DNA of 64,000 nt from the NCBI RefSeq assembly GCF_000152865.1, contig NZ_CH672390.1, positions 2,149,468-2,213,467 on the forward strand. The letters run 5' to 3'. Below, piece after piece: positions 53,731 to 62,539 of the stretch; position 1 is the stretch's first letter; every line of letters starts with the position of its first letter. Both the position numbers and the translations under genes were made by a program. Source of the stretch: Erythrobacter sp. NAP1 (lineage in GTDB: Bacteria > Pseudomonadota > Alphaproteobacteria > Sphingomonadales > Sphingomonadaceae). Under the pieces are notes generated by a model. The model searched no databases. It saw nothing but the letters and a program-made list of their open reading frames with translations, and was not told the DNA's origin.

Positions 53731-55941
53731 TCAAAAAGACGTGTCCAAGCGTACCGAGATGATCCTGGGGTCTCCCAGAAATCCTACAGGCGCGCTGAAA
53801 TTGGCCACCGACAGGAAGGTGAAATAGTCCTCGTTAAAAAGGTTGCGGGCCTGAGCACTCAAACGGAAGTTCTCCCACGCATAGCCAATACGCGCATTAA
53901 CCGTAATCCGCTCGCAGCAACGATTGGCAGCGATATTCTCGGAAGAATTGAAAGTGCTTGTCTGATGGTTACCTTCAATTCCGCCGAACCATCCCAGTCC
54001 TTCGTCGAATGAAAGCCCGAAATTCGCGGAGAATCGAGGCGCGTTCGGGAACCGGTTGCCAGCAAAGTCTGCTTGATTGAATTCGCTAGCAGGTCGGGTC
54101 GGGTTGAAACGGGGGTTGGGAAAGCGATCAAATTCGGTGTGGGCATAACCGACCGATCCATAGATCGTGACGACATCGCTTACATCGAAAGTGGCGTCAG
54201 CTTCAAAGCCATAAAGTGTCGATTTGCCGGCGTTCGTGACGATGAACACGAACGGGAAATCAGGCCTTCGCTGAGCGACCTGCTGGTCGGTCCAATCCGC
54301 ATAATAAAGGTTTGCGTTAACGACCAAACGGCCGTCCATCCAAGCGGTTCGCGCGCCAAGCTCGTAATTCCAAAGGTATTCGGGATCGAATTCGCTAACC
54401 AGGCCGTCCACGACATCGAATATCCCGCCTCCTGCCTGATAAGCTCGCTGTGCGACAAATGAGATATTGGCGTCGTCCGATACAGTCCACCGCAAGCCAA
54501 CTTTGGGAAGCCATGCATCGTAGGAAGCGTCAATCGCTTCGGTTTCGGTACCGAAGAAGCGGTTGAGTGATTCAGCGCCTTGCGGAAATGGTTCCACGGG
54601 CGAAGTGACAGCGCGCGAAAAGCTTTCAAACTTCTCATAATCGTATCGGAGCCCGAATATCAGATCTACAGTATTCGAGACTGCAAACTCGCCATCAGCA
54701 AACAGCGCGTAATTGCGCGTGCGGTTGGACAAGTCGCTCTCTCGCTCGATGAAGGCATCGAATGGCGCCACTGGAGAGAGAAAGAATCCAGGGATCACGA
54801 AGTCGTCTGTTTCATCCGCGTTGCTGTCGAAGAAATATCCGCCGACCACACCGCTGAACCATTCGTTAGCGAATTGAGCTCGCAATTCCTGCGTGAAAAT
54901 CTCGTCGTCACCGCTGCGAGTGCTGATCGACAAGGACTGCGGCATGTTGTCGCCATCGAACTGCCGGAAGTAATCGGTTTGCTGGAAAGTGCCGATCGAT
55001 TGCAAGGTAAGACCGGGAGCGACTTCCCACGACGCGTTGAGCGATTGGATGAACGACTCAGTGCCCTCAATGCCTGGCACATTGTAAGCGACTTCCCGGT
55101 TCACCTCCCCCGGACGCAATGCAGGGCCTGCGGGGACCCGATTGGTAGGACTAAGCGACCCCTCACCACCCATATTGTCGGTGTAGCCAGATGTTGAAAC
55201 GATCGAGATATTGGGCGCCGGTTCGAACAGCAGTTTGAAACGGGCCGTGGTCAGCTCGTTTTCGTCGGCCTCCTCGCCAAGGAAGGTGTTGAATACAAAC
55301 CCATCGCTTGCCTGGTGGTTGATGGATGCGCGGAAGGCCAAAACGTCGTCGACAATCGCGCCACCACCAGCAGCAGCGATTTGCCTACGGCCAAATTCTC
55401 CAACTTCACCGCGAACGTCGAGCGTCCAGTCAAAGGTCGGGTCCTTTGTTCGCAGATAGATTGTGCCCGCCAATGAGCTACGCCCGAAATTGGTCGATTG
55501 GGGACCGCGGTAAACTTCGACCTGGGCAAGATCCCAAGTGTCGTTCGGGCCGAAAAAAGTCGTCCGGTTGCCGAGCGGGGAATCGTCGACATAGACGACC
55601 AGCGTGGATCCTCGCCCGCTAACGCCCCGCTGATCGATGCCACGGATCGCGAAACCTCGCTCATCGACGGATGCGGAGACGTTGGGAATTCTCTCGATCA
55701 GATCATAAAGGTCCAAAACCGGTTCGCGGGCTATTTCTTCGTCTGTGACGACCACGACGCTGTCCGTTACCTCGTCGAGCGGTCTTTCGATTTTCTGGCC
55801 CAAGACGATGATGCGCGTCTTGTCCCCGCTCTCGGCGCTTTCGCTGACCAGACCGGGTTCGAATTCTTGCGCGAACAACCCGGGCGAACCGAACACGGCC
55901 GGTATTACAAGCGCAGCGCGCCTAAAAAGCCTCAATGACAT
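53731..55941 (-). CDS. TonB-dependent outer-membrane receptor
   Basis: A 736-residue receptor. The signal peptide starts MSLRLFRRAALVIPAVFGS; a TonB-box-like TRIIVLGQK follows. The plug holds IERIPNVSASVDERGFAIRG, TLVVYVDDSPLG and VEVYRGPQSTNFGRSSLAGT. The 22-strand barrel ends in VRLDTSF with a terminal Phe. A loop Cys pair (NRCCERITV) is unusual. Substrate unknown: no adjacent siderophore or sugar genes. ATG at 55941 begins the signal peptide with GGGGG 4 nt upstream; the frame back to 56139 is not credible. Confidence 0.93.
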   Translation of the reverse strand: MSLRLFRRAALVIPAVFGSPGLFAQEFEPGLVSESAESGDKTRIIVLGQKIERPLDEVTDSVVVVTDEEIAREPVLDLYDLIERIPNVSASVDERGFAIRGIDQRGVSGRGSTLVVYVDDSPLGNRTTFFGPNDTWDLAQVEVYRGPQSTNFGRSSLAGTIYLRTKDPTFDWTLDVRGEVGEFGRRQIAAAGGGAIVDDVLAFRASINHQASDGFVFNTFLGEEADENELTTARFKLLFEPAPNISIVSTSGYTDNMGGEGSLSPTNRVPAGPALRPGEVNREVAYNVPGIEGTESFIQSLNASWEVAPGLTLQSIGTFQQTDYFRQFDGDNMPQSLSISTRSGDDEIFTQELRAQFANEWFSGVVGGYFFDSNADETDDFVIPGFFLSPVAPFDAFIERESDLSNRTRNYALFADGEFAVSNTVDLIFGLRYDYEKFESFSRAVTSPVEPFPQGAESLNRFFGTETEAIDASYDAWLPKVGLRWTVSDDANISFVAQRAYQAGGGIFDVVDGLVSEFDPEYLWNYELGARTAWMDGRLVVNANLYYADWTDQQVAQRRPDFPFVFIVTNAGKSTLYGFEADATFDVSDVVTIYGSVGYAHTEFDRFPNPRFNPTRPASEFNQADFAGNRFPNAPRFSANFGLSFDEGLGWFGGIEGNHQTSTFNSSENIAANRCCERITVNARIGYAWENFRLSAQARNLFNEDYFTFLSVANFSAPVGFLGDPRIISVRLDTSF

Positions 55942-56573
55942 GGAACCCCCATCACAGCCGACCACGACGCACACGCCACACTCTGTGCGCGCGCCATAGA
56001 CCGTCCCCCTAGGCACAGCTTTCGCAAATTGCTGGCACTTGATCAACTGGTTAGTCCGAACAACACCCAGGCTTCGGTACGGGTGACTGAACTGTCGCTT
56101 CGCCTGCAATCTCAGGCATGGACTACAGCTGGTCCTCACTTGGCGGCGCAGAACGGTCAGATTTCGGTCTGCTCAAATGCGCCTCTGATTTGGATTGGCT
56201 TCAGGCAAATCTTTGCACCGAGACCCTGAGTAACTCGGCTAGCGGCGGATGGCTCGCATGTTTAATGGATCGTCGTCATACCCTTGTGCCTCAACAGTCT
56301 TAGGGAATGTCTGCGGTCGGGTCGGAAGCCGACCGGCAGCCCTTGGGTCTTAGAATTGGTCGCGCCATTGCCAAACGCCGGCCCGTTTGCCGACTATTCC
56401 AGTGCGCTTCATCTTGCGATCGGGGGGATCGCGACCCGCCTGAATTTTCGCGCACGCCTTGTTGCGAGCCTTCCGGAGGCGCTCGCGGAAACAGTTAGCG
56501 CCGCAATGAATCCCTATATCCCGCAAAAGTGGCGGGATTTCAGGACCTCAGGAGATAACGAGATATGTACAGG
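55942..56573. other. 632-bp region without a recognisable gene
   Basis: Contains the upstream region of the TonB receptor and, near the tRNA end, a 7-bp hairpin ATCCCGC/GCGGGAT (56518-56538). That hairpin could end the tRNA transcript, though no U-tract follows. Short frames here show no signal peptide, domain or good ribosome site. No integrase or attachment repeat was seen next to tRNA-Thr. Confidence 0.6.
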
Positions 56574-56649
56574 TGGTGCCGCTTACGTGACTCGAACACG
56601 TGACCCCATCATTACGAATGATGTGCTCTACCAACTGAGCTAAAGCGGC
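56574..56649 (-). tRNA. tRNA-Thr (anticodon CGU)
   Basis: A full cloverleaf on the minus strand. Acceptor GCCGCTT pairs with AAGCGGC, the D arm is TAGCTCAGTTGGTAGAGC, the anticodon stem CATCA/TGATG encloses TTCGTAA (anticodon CGT, reading ACG) and the T arm contains GTTCGAGTC. CCA is encoded at 56576-56574. It is 21 nt downstream of tRNA-Cys in the same orientation. Confidence 0.96.
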
Positions 56650-56670
56650 ACATTCTCATTGCTGAGAAGG

Positions 56671-56744
56671 TGGAGGCCCGAGCCGGAATCGAACCGGCGT
56701 GCAAGGATTTGCAGTCCTCTGCGTAACCACTCCGCCATCGGGCC
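56671..56744 (-). tRNA. tRNA-Cys (anticodon GCA)
   Basis: Cloverleaf on the minus strand. Acceptor GGCCCGA pairs with TCGGGCC, the D arm is GGCGGAGTGGTTACGC, the anticodon loop is CTGCAAA (GCA, reading UGC/UGU) and the T arm is CGGTTCGATTCCG. CCA is encoded. First of a two-tRNA unit with tRNA-Thr. Confidence 0.96.
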
Positions 56745-56897
56745 GAGCCGCCCCGTTTCGAGGGCGGAAGCGGCGCACTAACGATTCGGCGCGCGAAAGG
56801 CAATGCAATCATTCGCTTCAGCCGCGCAATTGTGCTGCCGGTGGGTTACGCAACGTCACTCTGGACCGGCGGGGTCGCATTGGGCACAGGGCGTGCC

Positions 56898-57677
56898 ATG
56901 ACCATTGCAAGCCTTCTTGAACCGATCACCGGCAAGCCTGGCCCCGCCCGGCTCGAACATGCAAGCGACTGGATGCAGGGGCGAACGCTTTATGGCGGCG
57001 CATCGGCGCTGGTCGGCTACACGGCGGCTGTTCGCGCATTCCCCGATCTGCCTCCGCTTCGCGCAGCGCAGATTGGGTTCGTGGCTCCGGTTGGCGAAGA
57101 GATCGAGCTTTCGGCCGAGATCGTTCGCCAAGGGCGCAATGTAACTCAGGTGCGCAGCGAGGTTCGCAACGAAAAAGGCGTGGCTCTCACTGCGTTCTGG
57201 CTATTTGCAGAGGGCCGCGACCCCAATGCGCGCCGCGAGGCGGATGCGCTGGAGAACTGGCCCGGCCCGCCCGAAGACGCTGCACAGGCGATGAAGGGTC
57301 AGGGGCCGTCCTTCATCCAGAACAATTTCGAAATCCGATTTGGTCAGGCCAAGGGCGAGGACCACGGTGCGACGATCAGGCGCTGGGCACGGCTGACCGA
57401 AGAGCACGATCTCGATCCAGTGAGCAAGCTGGTGCTGATGGGCGACGTCATGCCGCCGGGCGCAATGCGCATCATGCAGCGCATGGGCCCGATCAGCTCG
57501 ATCAACTGGTCGTTCAACGTGCTCGACCCCGAAACGCGCTCGAAAGACGGGTGGTATCTCGCCGAAAATGCGAGCCAGCATGCCGATGCCGGCTATTCGT
57601 CGGAGCGTTTGAGGATGTGGGATGCCGAAGGCCGCCAAGTGCTTGACGGCCTCCAATGCGTCGCGGTTTTCGGGTGA
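56898..57677 (+). CDS. Acyl-CoA thioesterase family protein (double hot-dog)
   Basis: A 259-residue protein of the TesB-like thioesterase superfamily. Residues 25-120 form the first hot-dog unit (ASDWMQGRTLYGGASALVG, LPPLRAAQIGFVAPVGEEIE, GRNVTQVRSEVRN); residues 145-259 form the second (PISSINWSFNVLD, DGWYLAENASQHADAGYSSE). It hydrolyses acyl-CoA esters, with specificity unknown. ATG at 56898 has AGGG 7 nt upstream; the earlier ATG at 56832 is not needed. It converges with an enoyl-CoA hydratase gene, both in acyl-CoA metabolism. Confidence 0.85.
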   Translation: MTIASLLEPITGKPGPARLEHASDWMQGRTLYGGASALVGYTAAVRAFPDLPPLRAAQIGFVAPVGEEIELSAEIVRQGRNVTQVRSEVRNEKGVALTAFWLFAEGRDPNARREADALENWPGPPEDAAQAMKGQGPSFIQNNFEIRFGQAKGEDHGATIRRWARLTEEHDLDPVSKLVLMGDVMPPGAMRIMQRMGPISSINWSFNVLDPETRSKDGWYLAENASQHADAGYSSERLRMWDAEGRQVLDGLQCVAVFG

Positions 57678-57686
57678 GGCGCGCGC

Positions 57687-58538
57687 CTACTCTACGTCGG
57701 TGAAATCGGGCTTGCGCTTTTGCAGCGCGGCCATGACCGCTTCGATCTGGTTCGGGCTGCGGATGATCGAGTGCTGCTCGACGCTTTCCTCCATCAGGAT
57801 CTCGTCGGTGTCCGCTTCCTGCATCACCGCGTGAAGCCGCTTGGCGCCGCGAATGGCGTGCGGGTTGCGATTGGCGATTTCAGTCGCGATCTCGGTTGCG
57901 CGGCGGTGCGGGTCATTGTCGACATAGGTCGCAAGGCCGAGCGTATGCGCCTCGGCGCCGTTGAATTCGCGGTTGGTGTAGACGAGCTCGCGAAGCACAT
58001 CGTCACGCACGAGGCCGCGCCACAGAGCATAACCGCCCATGTCGGGCACGAGGCCCCATTTCAATTCCATGATCGCCATGCGCGTATCGGGATGAGCGAT
58101 GCGAATATCTGCACCGCTTGCGATCTGGAGACCGCCGCCGAAGCACACGCCGTGAAGCGCGGCGATCACGGGAACGGGCACTTTGCGCCAGACCATCGCT
58201 GCATATTGCGGGCGGTTGGAATTGCCGTTCGTGCGCTCGAGCAGCGTTGGCTCGTTCTCGTCAGGCGCCTGCGAAAAGCGTGACGTATCAAGCCCTGCGC
58301 AAAAGGCGCGGCCCTCGCCCGACAGGACAACTGCGCGGACACCCTTCGCTTTCGCCAGATACTCTCCCGCCTCAATGATCGCGGCGAACATTTCCGGGTC
58401 GAGGGCGTTCATCTTGTCCGGGCGGGTCAAGCGGACCTGTGCTACCCCATCCTCGCCGATGTCGATCGACACGCGGTCGTTCTCTGGCTTTGTCGGTACC
58501 TTGGTCTGGACATGGCTTTCGGCCTCGATTTGCGACAT
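57687..58538 (-). CDS. Enoyl-CoA hydratase/isomerase (crotonase) family protein
   Basis: A 283-residue crotonase. The oxyanion-hole segments are VVLSGEGRAFCAGLDTSRF and LHGVCFGGGLQIASGADIRI, followed by MAIMELKWGLVPDMGGYALW. The catalytic Glu of the second helix in true hydratases is replaced by a Leu/Glu context typical of broad-role members, so the exact reaction is not fixed. ATG at 58538 has GAGGGAA 5-6 nt upstream, better than 58553. Confidence 0.88.
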   Translation of the reverse strand: MSQIEAESHVQTKVPTKPENDRVSIDIGEDGVAQVRLTRPDKMNALDPEMFAAIIEAGEYLAKAKGVRAVVLSGEGRAFCAGLDTSRFSQAPDENEPTLLERTNGNSNRPQYAAMVWRKVPVPVIAALHGVCFGGGLQIASGADIRIAHPDTRMAIMELKWGLVPDMGGYALWRGLVRDDVLRELVYTNREFNGAEAHTLGLATYVDNDPHRRATEIATEIANRNPHAIRGAKRLHAVMQEADTDEILMEESVEQHSIIRSPNQIEAVMAALQKRKPDFTDVE

Positions 58539-58630
58539 CGCATTCCCTCGCATGTGTCTTCAAAATAATGTCCCGAAAGTGGAGCAACGCACACGCGCTG
58601 TCCAGCTGAAACGGGACAATTCGGCGCTCT

Positions 58631-59020
58631 TTACGCCTGGTTTTCGCGCTTGAAGGTTTCCGGTGTTGCGGGGCAATCGAGATAGTACCCACCCTCAGGA
58701 TGGGTCACCAGAAGTCCGCCGAGTTCAACCGCGAGGAGCTTGCTCCGGACCCGTGCAACATGGACAGCCACGCTGTTAGTGGCAGGCTCGAAGTTCAGTC
58801 GCCATACCTCGGCAAGCAGTTGTCGCTTTGTCACCGGTTCGCCCGGCGTGTCAGCCAGTCGCCAGACCAATTCGAATTCGCGGGGATGAAAGCCAAGCCA
58901 GCGATCGTCCACCCGCCCGTCGCGGTGGAAAAGGTCGAGTGTCAGATCGCCCAACTCGCGAAATCGCGGGATGAGCGAAGCGCTGTCCGGAAACCGGCGC
59001 CTGACGGCGGAATTCTTCAT
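58631..59020 (-). CDS. Stand-alone OmpR/PhoB-type winged-helix DNA-binding protein
   Basis: A 129-residue protein consisting of little more than a Trans_reg_C winged helix (residues 25-115: FHPREFELVWRLADTPGEPV, TNSVAVHVARVRSKL, LLVTHPEGGYYLD). No receiver domain or membrane segment. Last gene of a five-gene operon; its start overlaps the JAB gene by 4 nt. It may act as an operon regulator independent of phosphorylation. Confidence 0.8.
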   Translation of the reverse strand: MKNSAVRRRFPDSASLIPRFRELGDLTLDLFHRDGRVDDRWLGFHPREFELVWRLADTPGEPVTKRQLLAEVWRLNFEPATNSVAVHVARVRSKLLAVELGGLLVTHPEGGYYLDCPATPETFKRENQA

Positions 59021-59439
59021 AATTGACCCCCTGCGCGCATCGAATAGACCGCGCTTGTCGTAAAAATGAGATGGTCGAGCAACTCGATATCGAGCGTTTG
59101 CGCAATGGCTTTCAGCTTCCGGGTCGCCTCTACGTCATAGGCGCTGGGTCGGCATAAACCGGACGGATGATTGTGAGCGAGGATGATGCCATGGGCATCG
59201 ACGCTGAGTGCGGCCTGAAATAGCTCGCGAATGCGCATCGAAAGGCTACCCGCTGCGCCCGAACCGATCGGCGTATCGCCGAGATAGGATCGTGTGTTGT
59301 CGACAAACAAGGCATGCATCCGCTCGCATGTCCCCGATGGGCCGACCACCATGGCCCGTAGCAGTTCGACAAGCTCGCGCTGCTGTCTGGGATAGGCCGC
59401 CCGGCGTTGTTCAAGCGGCCTGAGGATTTGCTGGATCAT
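59017..59439 (-). CDS. RadC-like JAB/MPN-domain protein (short)
   Basis: A 140-residue protein holding the JAB metal-site motif in GIILAHNHPSGLCRPSAYD (H-x-H-P-S-G...S-x-x-D). It resembles the C-terminal domain of RadC, but the N-terminal helix-hairpin-helix (about 80 aa) is absent. RadC proteins are linked to DNA or mobile elements, but their biochemical role is unsettled. It overlaps both neighbours by 4 nt (ATGA), so it belongs to a tightly coupled operon. Confidence 0.85.
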   Translation of the reverse strand: MIQQILRPLEQRRAAYPRQQRELVELLRAMVVGPSGTCERMHALFVDNTRSYLGDTPIGSGAAGSLSMRIRELFQAALSVDAHGIILAHNHPSGLCRPSAYDVEATRKLKAIAQTLDIELLDHLIFTTSAVYSMRAGGQL

Positions 59440-60008
59440 TTAAGCTCATCCCGCCAAGAAGTCTGCCCCGGAAGCAGCGAACCCGCAGACGCGCCGGACG
59501 TATCGAACGGCAGATTTGTCGGCGGGCGACCGCCCACAACGCGCCAATCGCGATATCGACCGTAAAGCTGCTCGCGCCGGATGTGTCGGAACAGCCCGAT
59601 CGCGAGGAACACCAACTGGAACCAGCCGGGCACGACCACCAGGACGTTGTAAGCGATCGGCGAGATTATCTCGCTAAAACCGCGCGCCATATGAGCGGTG
59701 ATCGCCATGAGTTGCATGCCTGCGATCCACAACGGATAGTTGCGATTGGCGTATAGCGCGACAGCGACGAAGATCGCTCCTGCGAGCAGGTCCATCGCTG
59801 CTGCAAATGGATCTACGCCCACCAATTGCATGCTTTCGCCGGTCCACCAGTTTTTCAGCCACGGCAGCCCGTCGAAACAGATAAGCCATGTTGCCGCGAT
59901 GATCCGCTCGGGCTTCCCGCCAAAGAAGAAAGCGGCGCCGCAGACAAGGATCGCGAGGATCGTCTGCAAAGGACCTCGGAAACCACCGTCTGTCAGGAGT
60001 TCAATCAT
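59436..60008 (-). CDS. Four-to-five-span membrane protein, unknown family
   Basis: A 190-residue protein with hydrophobic segments near 15-30 (LQTILAILVCGAAFFFGG), 72-88 (AMDLLAGAIFVAVALYA), 92-110 and 122-138 (VLVVVPGWFQLVFLAIGLF). A cytoplasmic C-terminal tail (about 50 aa) is basic then polar. No family recognised. Overlaps the JAB gene by 4 nt; 13 nt follow the previous gene. Confidence 0.7.
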   Translation of the reverse strand: MIELLTDGGFRGPLQTILAILVCGAAFFFGGKPERIIAATWLICFDGLPWLKNWWTGESMQLVGVDPFAAAMDLLAGAIFVAVALYANRNYPLWIAGMQLMAITAHMARGFSEIISPIAYNVLVVVPGWFQLVFLAIGLFRHIRREQLYGRYRDWRVVGGRPPTNLPFDTSGASAGSLLPGQTSWRDELK

Positions 60009-60021
60009 CGCGGCAGATCAA

Positions 60022-60375
60022 TCACGCGTCGGCAGGGACACGCGTTTCGGCAACCGGCGCATCAAGCGTCAGGGCTTCATTGGGAATGACGGTGTCCGAC
60101 CCGTTGTCGCCGCCCATCTTTTCGCGGCCGATCTTGCTAAGCTCGTCGTGGACGCGAAGCAGGGTGGTCGACATGGCGAGCGCCTGGCTTTCCGCCTGGC
60201 TCAGACGCAGCAGCGCGCGCTGGCCTTCGACGACTTCGACTTCCGGGTTCTGACGTGCAGCAAGCATCGCCTGCTTAAGGCGAGCGCATGCGATCATGGA
60301 TTCATCAGCCAGCGCTTCGGCTTCGCGGATCAGTTTGCGGATATTGTGAGCGTCGCTGAGGATACGATCGGACAT
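60022..60375 (-). CDS. Small helical hypothetical protein
   Basis: A 117-residue protein, mostly helical and possibly coiled-coil (residues 8-90: NIRKLIREAEALADESMIAC, SQAESQALAMSTTLLRVHDE), with a polar tail. ATG at 60375 has GGAG 8 nt upstream, preferred to the overlapping upstream frame. No family recognised. Second gene of the JAB operon. Confidence 0.65.
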   Translation of the reverse strand: MSDRILSDAHNIRKLIREAEALADESMIACARLKQAMLAARQNPEVEVVEGQRALLRLSQAESQALAMSTTLLRVHDELSKIGREKMGGDNGSDTVIPNEALTLDAPVAETRVPADA

Positions 60376-60406
60376 GGGAGGATCTCCAAACAGGCCCCTG
60401 TGCTCG

Positions 60407-61039
60407 TCAGGAAAACCCTCGTTCATCGACCGGGACGGTCGCGCGTCCTTCCAAAGCATCGCTAAGCGTCACCGCTGCGGTGACAGTGAGAACCACTGCG
60501 GCAAGAAAGCCGAATGCGATACCCACGATTGCTGCGAGGCGATAGAGGACAGCGTGTTCGCCGTCGAGCGCCCGGGCAACAACCCTTGGTTCGCCAGGCC
60601 TCAGCCATGGGGCCTGTTCCTCCAGCGGGAGAACGTCGCTCATCACGAGCTCGCCCGGGTCGTTGCCTGAGTGGGTATTGGTGATCAGGTCGGGATTGGG
60701 GACCTGATTATTCTTGTATGCAGGTTCGCTGTAGGGGTTCTCTTTTGACGTAACCCCTTCAGTTTGCTTGGCATCTTCATACGCACCCGAACCTTCGGTA
60801 TCGGAAATTTCCGCATTGTCCGCCCGATAGCACTCGACCAGTTCGCCGAGGCTTTCGGCCTCATAGATGTCCTTAAGTGCCCGGATATGCTGGTTGATTC
60901 GGGTTTCGGATACCCCAAGCTCCTGCGCGATAACCTTAATCGAGGCGCGCCTGTCTATCATTTCCATAACCGCACGCTGCCGCTCGGTGAGCGATCGCGC
61001 TGCTGGGCTAGGCATGGGAGTCTCCACCTGTTTATTCAT
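60407..61039 (-). CDS. LuxR-type HTH protein with C-terminal membrane anchor
   Basis: A 210-residue protein. Residues 14-75 form a LuxR/GerE-type HTH (LTERQRAVMEMIDRRASIKV, then ELGVSETRINQHIRALKDIY). A 90-residue acidic, low-complexity linker follows, then one membrane span at about 168-192 (AAIVGIAFGFLAAVVLTVTA) and a short periplasmic tail. The HTH is N-terminal and the anchor C-terminal, the reverse of typical quorum-sensing LuxR proteins. It heads the five-gene JAB operon and probably controls it. Confidence 0.85.
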   Translation of the reverse strand: MNKQVETPMPSPAARSLTERQRAVMEMIDRRASIKVIAQELGVSETRINQHIRALKDIYEAESLGELVECYRADNAEISDTEGSGAYEDAKQTEGVTSKENPYSEPAYKNNQVPNPDLITNTHSGNDPGELVMSDVLPLEEQAPWLRPGEPRVVARALDGEHAVLYRLAAIVGIAFGFLAAVVLTVTAAVTLSDALEGRATVPVDERGFS

Positions 61040-61123
61040 CGGGTACTCACTAAGACAACAGATCGTTTCGCTTGTTAGTTCCGCCCCTTACACATCAACC
61101 TATCAAGCACTTGAATAATCACA

Positions 61124-62323
61124 TCATGCCGCTGAAGTGTTCACTCCAGCCGAAGCGAGGTATCGCTTGATGTTGCGAGCCGCCTGTCTCAATCGCTGCT
61201 CGTTCTCGACCATCGCAATCCGGACATAGCCCTCGCCTTTCTCACCATATCCGACACCGGGAGCGACCGCGACCTGCGCCTCGGTCAGCAATTGCTTTGA
61301 AAACTCAAGGCTCCCCATCTCCTTCAAAGCAGGAGGCAGAGGCGCCCAAGCAAACATCGAGGCCGCCGGAGATGGAATATCCCAACCCGCGCGGCCGAAC
61401 GCCTCGACCATCACGTCACGGCGCTTACGATACAGGTCGCGGTTGCTTTCGACAATGTCCTGCGGTCCGTTGAGCGCAGCGCAGGCTGCCGCCTGGATCG
61501 GTGTGAACGCGCCGTAATCGAGATAAGACTTCACGCGTGTTAGCGCGGCGATTAGTTGTTTGTTTCCTACCGCAAATCCCATCCGCCATCCGGCCATCGA
61601 ATAAGTCTTGCTCATGCTGGTGAACTCGACCGCGATGTCCTTTGCCCCGTCAACCTGCATGATCGAGGGCGTCGGCACGCCGTCATAATAGAGCTCGGAA
61701 TAGGCAAGATCGGACAGGACCCAGACCTGATTCTCTTTCGCCCAGGCGACCAGTCGCTCGTAAAAAGCGAGGTCGACCGTCTCGGCTGTAGGGTTGGAAG
61801 GATAGCTCACCACCAGCACGCTTGGCCGGGGTACGGTGAAATTCATCGCACTTTCGAGCGAGCGCCAATATTCCTCGTCGGGCGTTGTCGGGATCGATCG
61901 GATCGTCGCGCCCGCAATGATGAAGCCGAATGTGTGGATCGGGTATGACGGGTTGGGCGCAAGGACCACATCGCCGGGAGCGGTGATCGCATTAGCAAGG
62001 CTCCCGAGGCCCTCTTTCGAACCCATCGTCACCACGACTTCGTTTTCGGGATCGAGATCGACCCCGAAGCGGCGTCCGTAATAGTTCGCCTGAGCGCGCC
62101 GCAATCCAGGAATGCCTTTGGACTGGGAATAGCCATGCGCATCGGGTTTCATCGCGACTTCGCATAGCTTGTCGATCACGTGCTGCGGAGGTGGCTGGTC
62201 GGGGTTGCCCATGCCAAGGTCGATGATGTCCTGACCCGCCTGGCGCGCCGCGTGCCGCATCGCATTCACTTCTGCGATGACATAAGGCGGCAGCCGCTTC
62301 ATGCGGTAGAATTGTTCGTCCAT
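61124..62323 (-). CDS. alaC: Class I/II PLP aminotransferase (AlaC / LL-DAP type)
   Basis: A 399-residue aminotransferase of fold type I. MGNPDQPPPQHVIDKL is the N-terminal substrate loop, VLAPNPSYPIHTFG and VVSYPSNPTAETV are cofactor-site motifs, and the PLP-binding Lys lies in SMSKTYSMAGWRMGFAVGN. The SNPTAETV form and GMGNPD start match glutamate-pyruvate aminotransferase AlaC and related LL-diaminopimelate aminotransferases. Sequence alone favours AlaC. ATG at 62323 (MDEQFYRMKRLPPY) is the conserved start. Confidence 0.85.
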   Translation of the reverse strand: MDEQFYRMKRLPPYVIAEVNAMRHAARQAGQDIIDLGMGNPDQPPPQHVIDKLCEVAMKPDAHGYSQSKGIPGLRRAQANYYGRRFGVDLDPENEVVVTMGSKEGLGSLANAITAPGDVVLAPNPSYPIHTFGFIIAGATIRSIPTTPDEEYWRSLESAMNFTVPRPSVLVVSYPSNPTAETVDLAFYERLVAWAKENQVWVLSDLAYSELYYDGVPTPSIMQVDGAKDIAVEFTSMSKTYSMAGWRMGFAVGNKQLIAALTRVKSYLDYGAFTPIQAAACAALNGPQDIVESNRDLYRKRRDVMVEAFGRAGWDIPSPAASMFAWAPLPPALKEMGSLEFSKQLLTEAQVAVAPGVGYGEKGEGYVRIAMVENEQRLRQAARNIKRYLASAGVNTSAA

Positions 62324-62539
62324 CTCTTGCCCTTGGCTGGTGCAACCTGAAATGCCCGATTGACGCGTCAATGCGACCATCGGGTTACACGATCCTAAGG
62401 CATTAGCTATCGAAGTGAAGGGCCGTTTGGGCTAGACATTGAAATCTCGACGAATGCAGACCGGATTGCCACACACGCCAATCTGTTTGGGGCAAGGGAC
62501 CGGGACAGACCGAAAACGTCACAAGGATGGCTGACACCG

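Noticed and set aside
55942..56573. Possible integrated element beside tRNA-Thr
   Set aside because: No integrase, no duplicated tRNA 3' end and no element genes were found.
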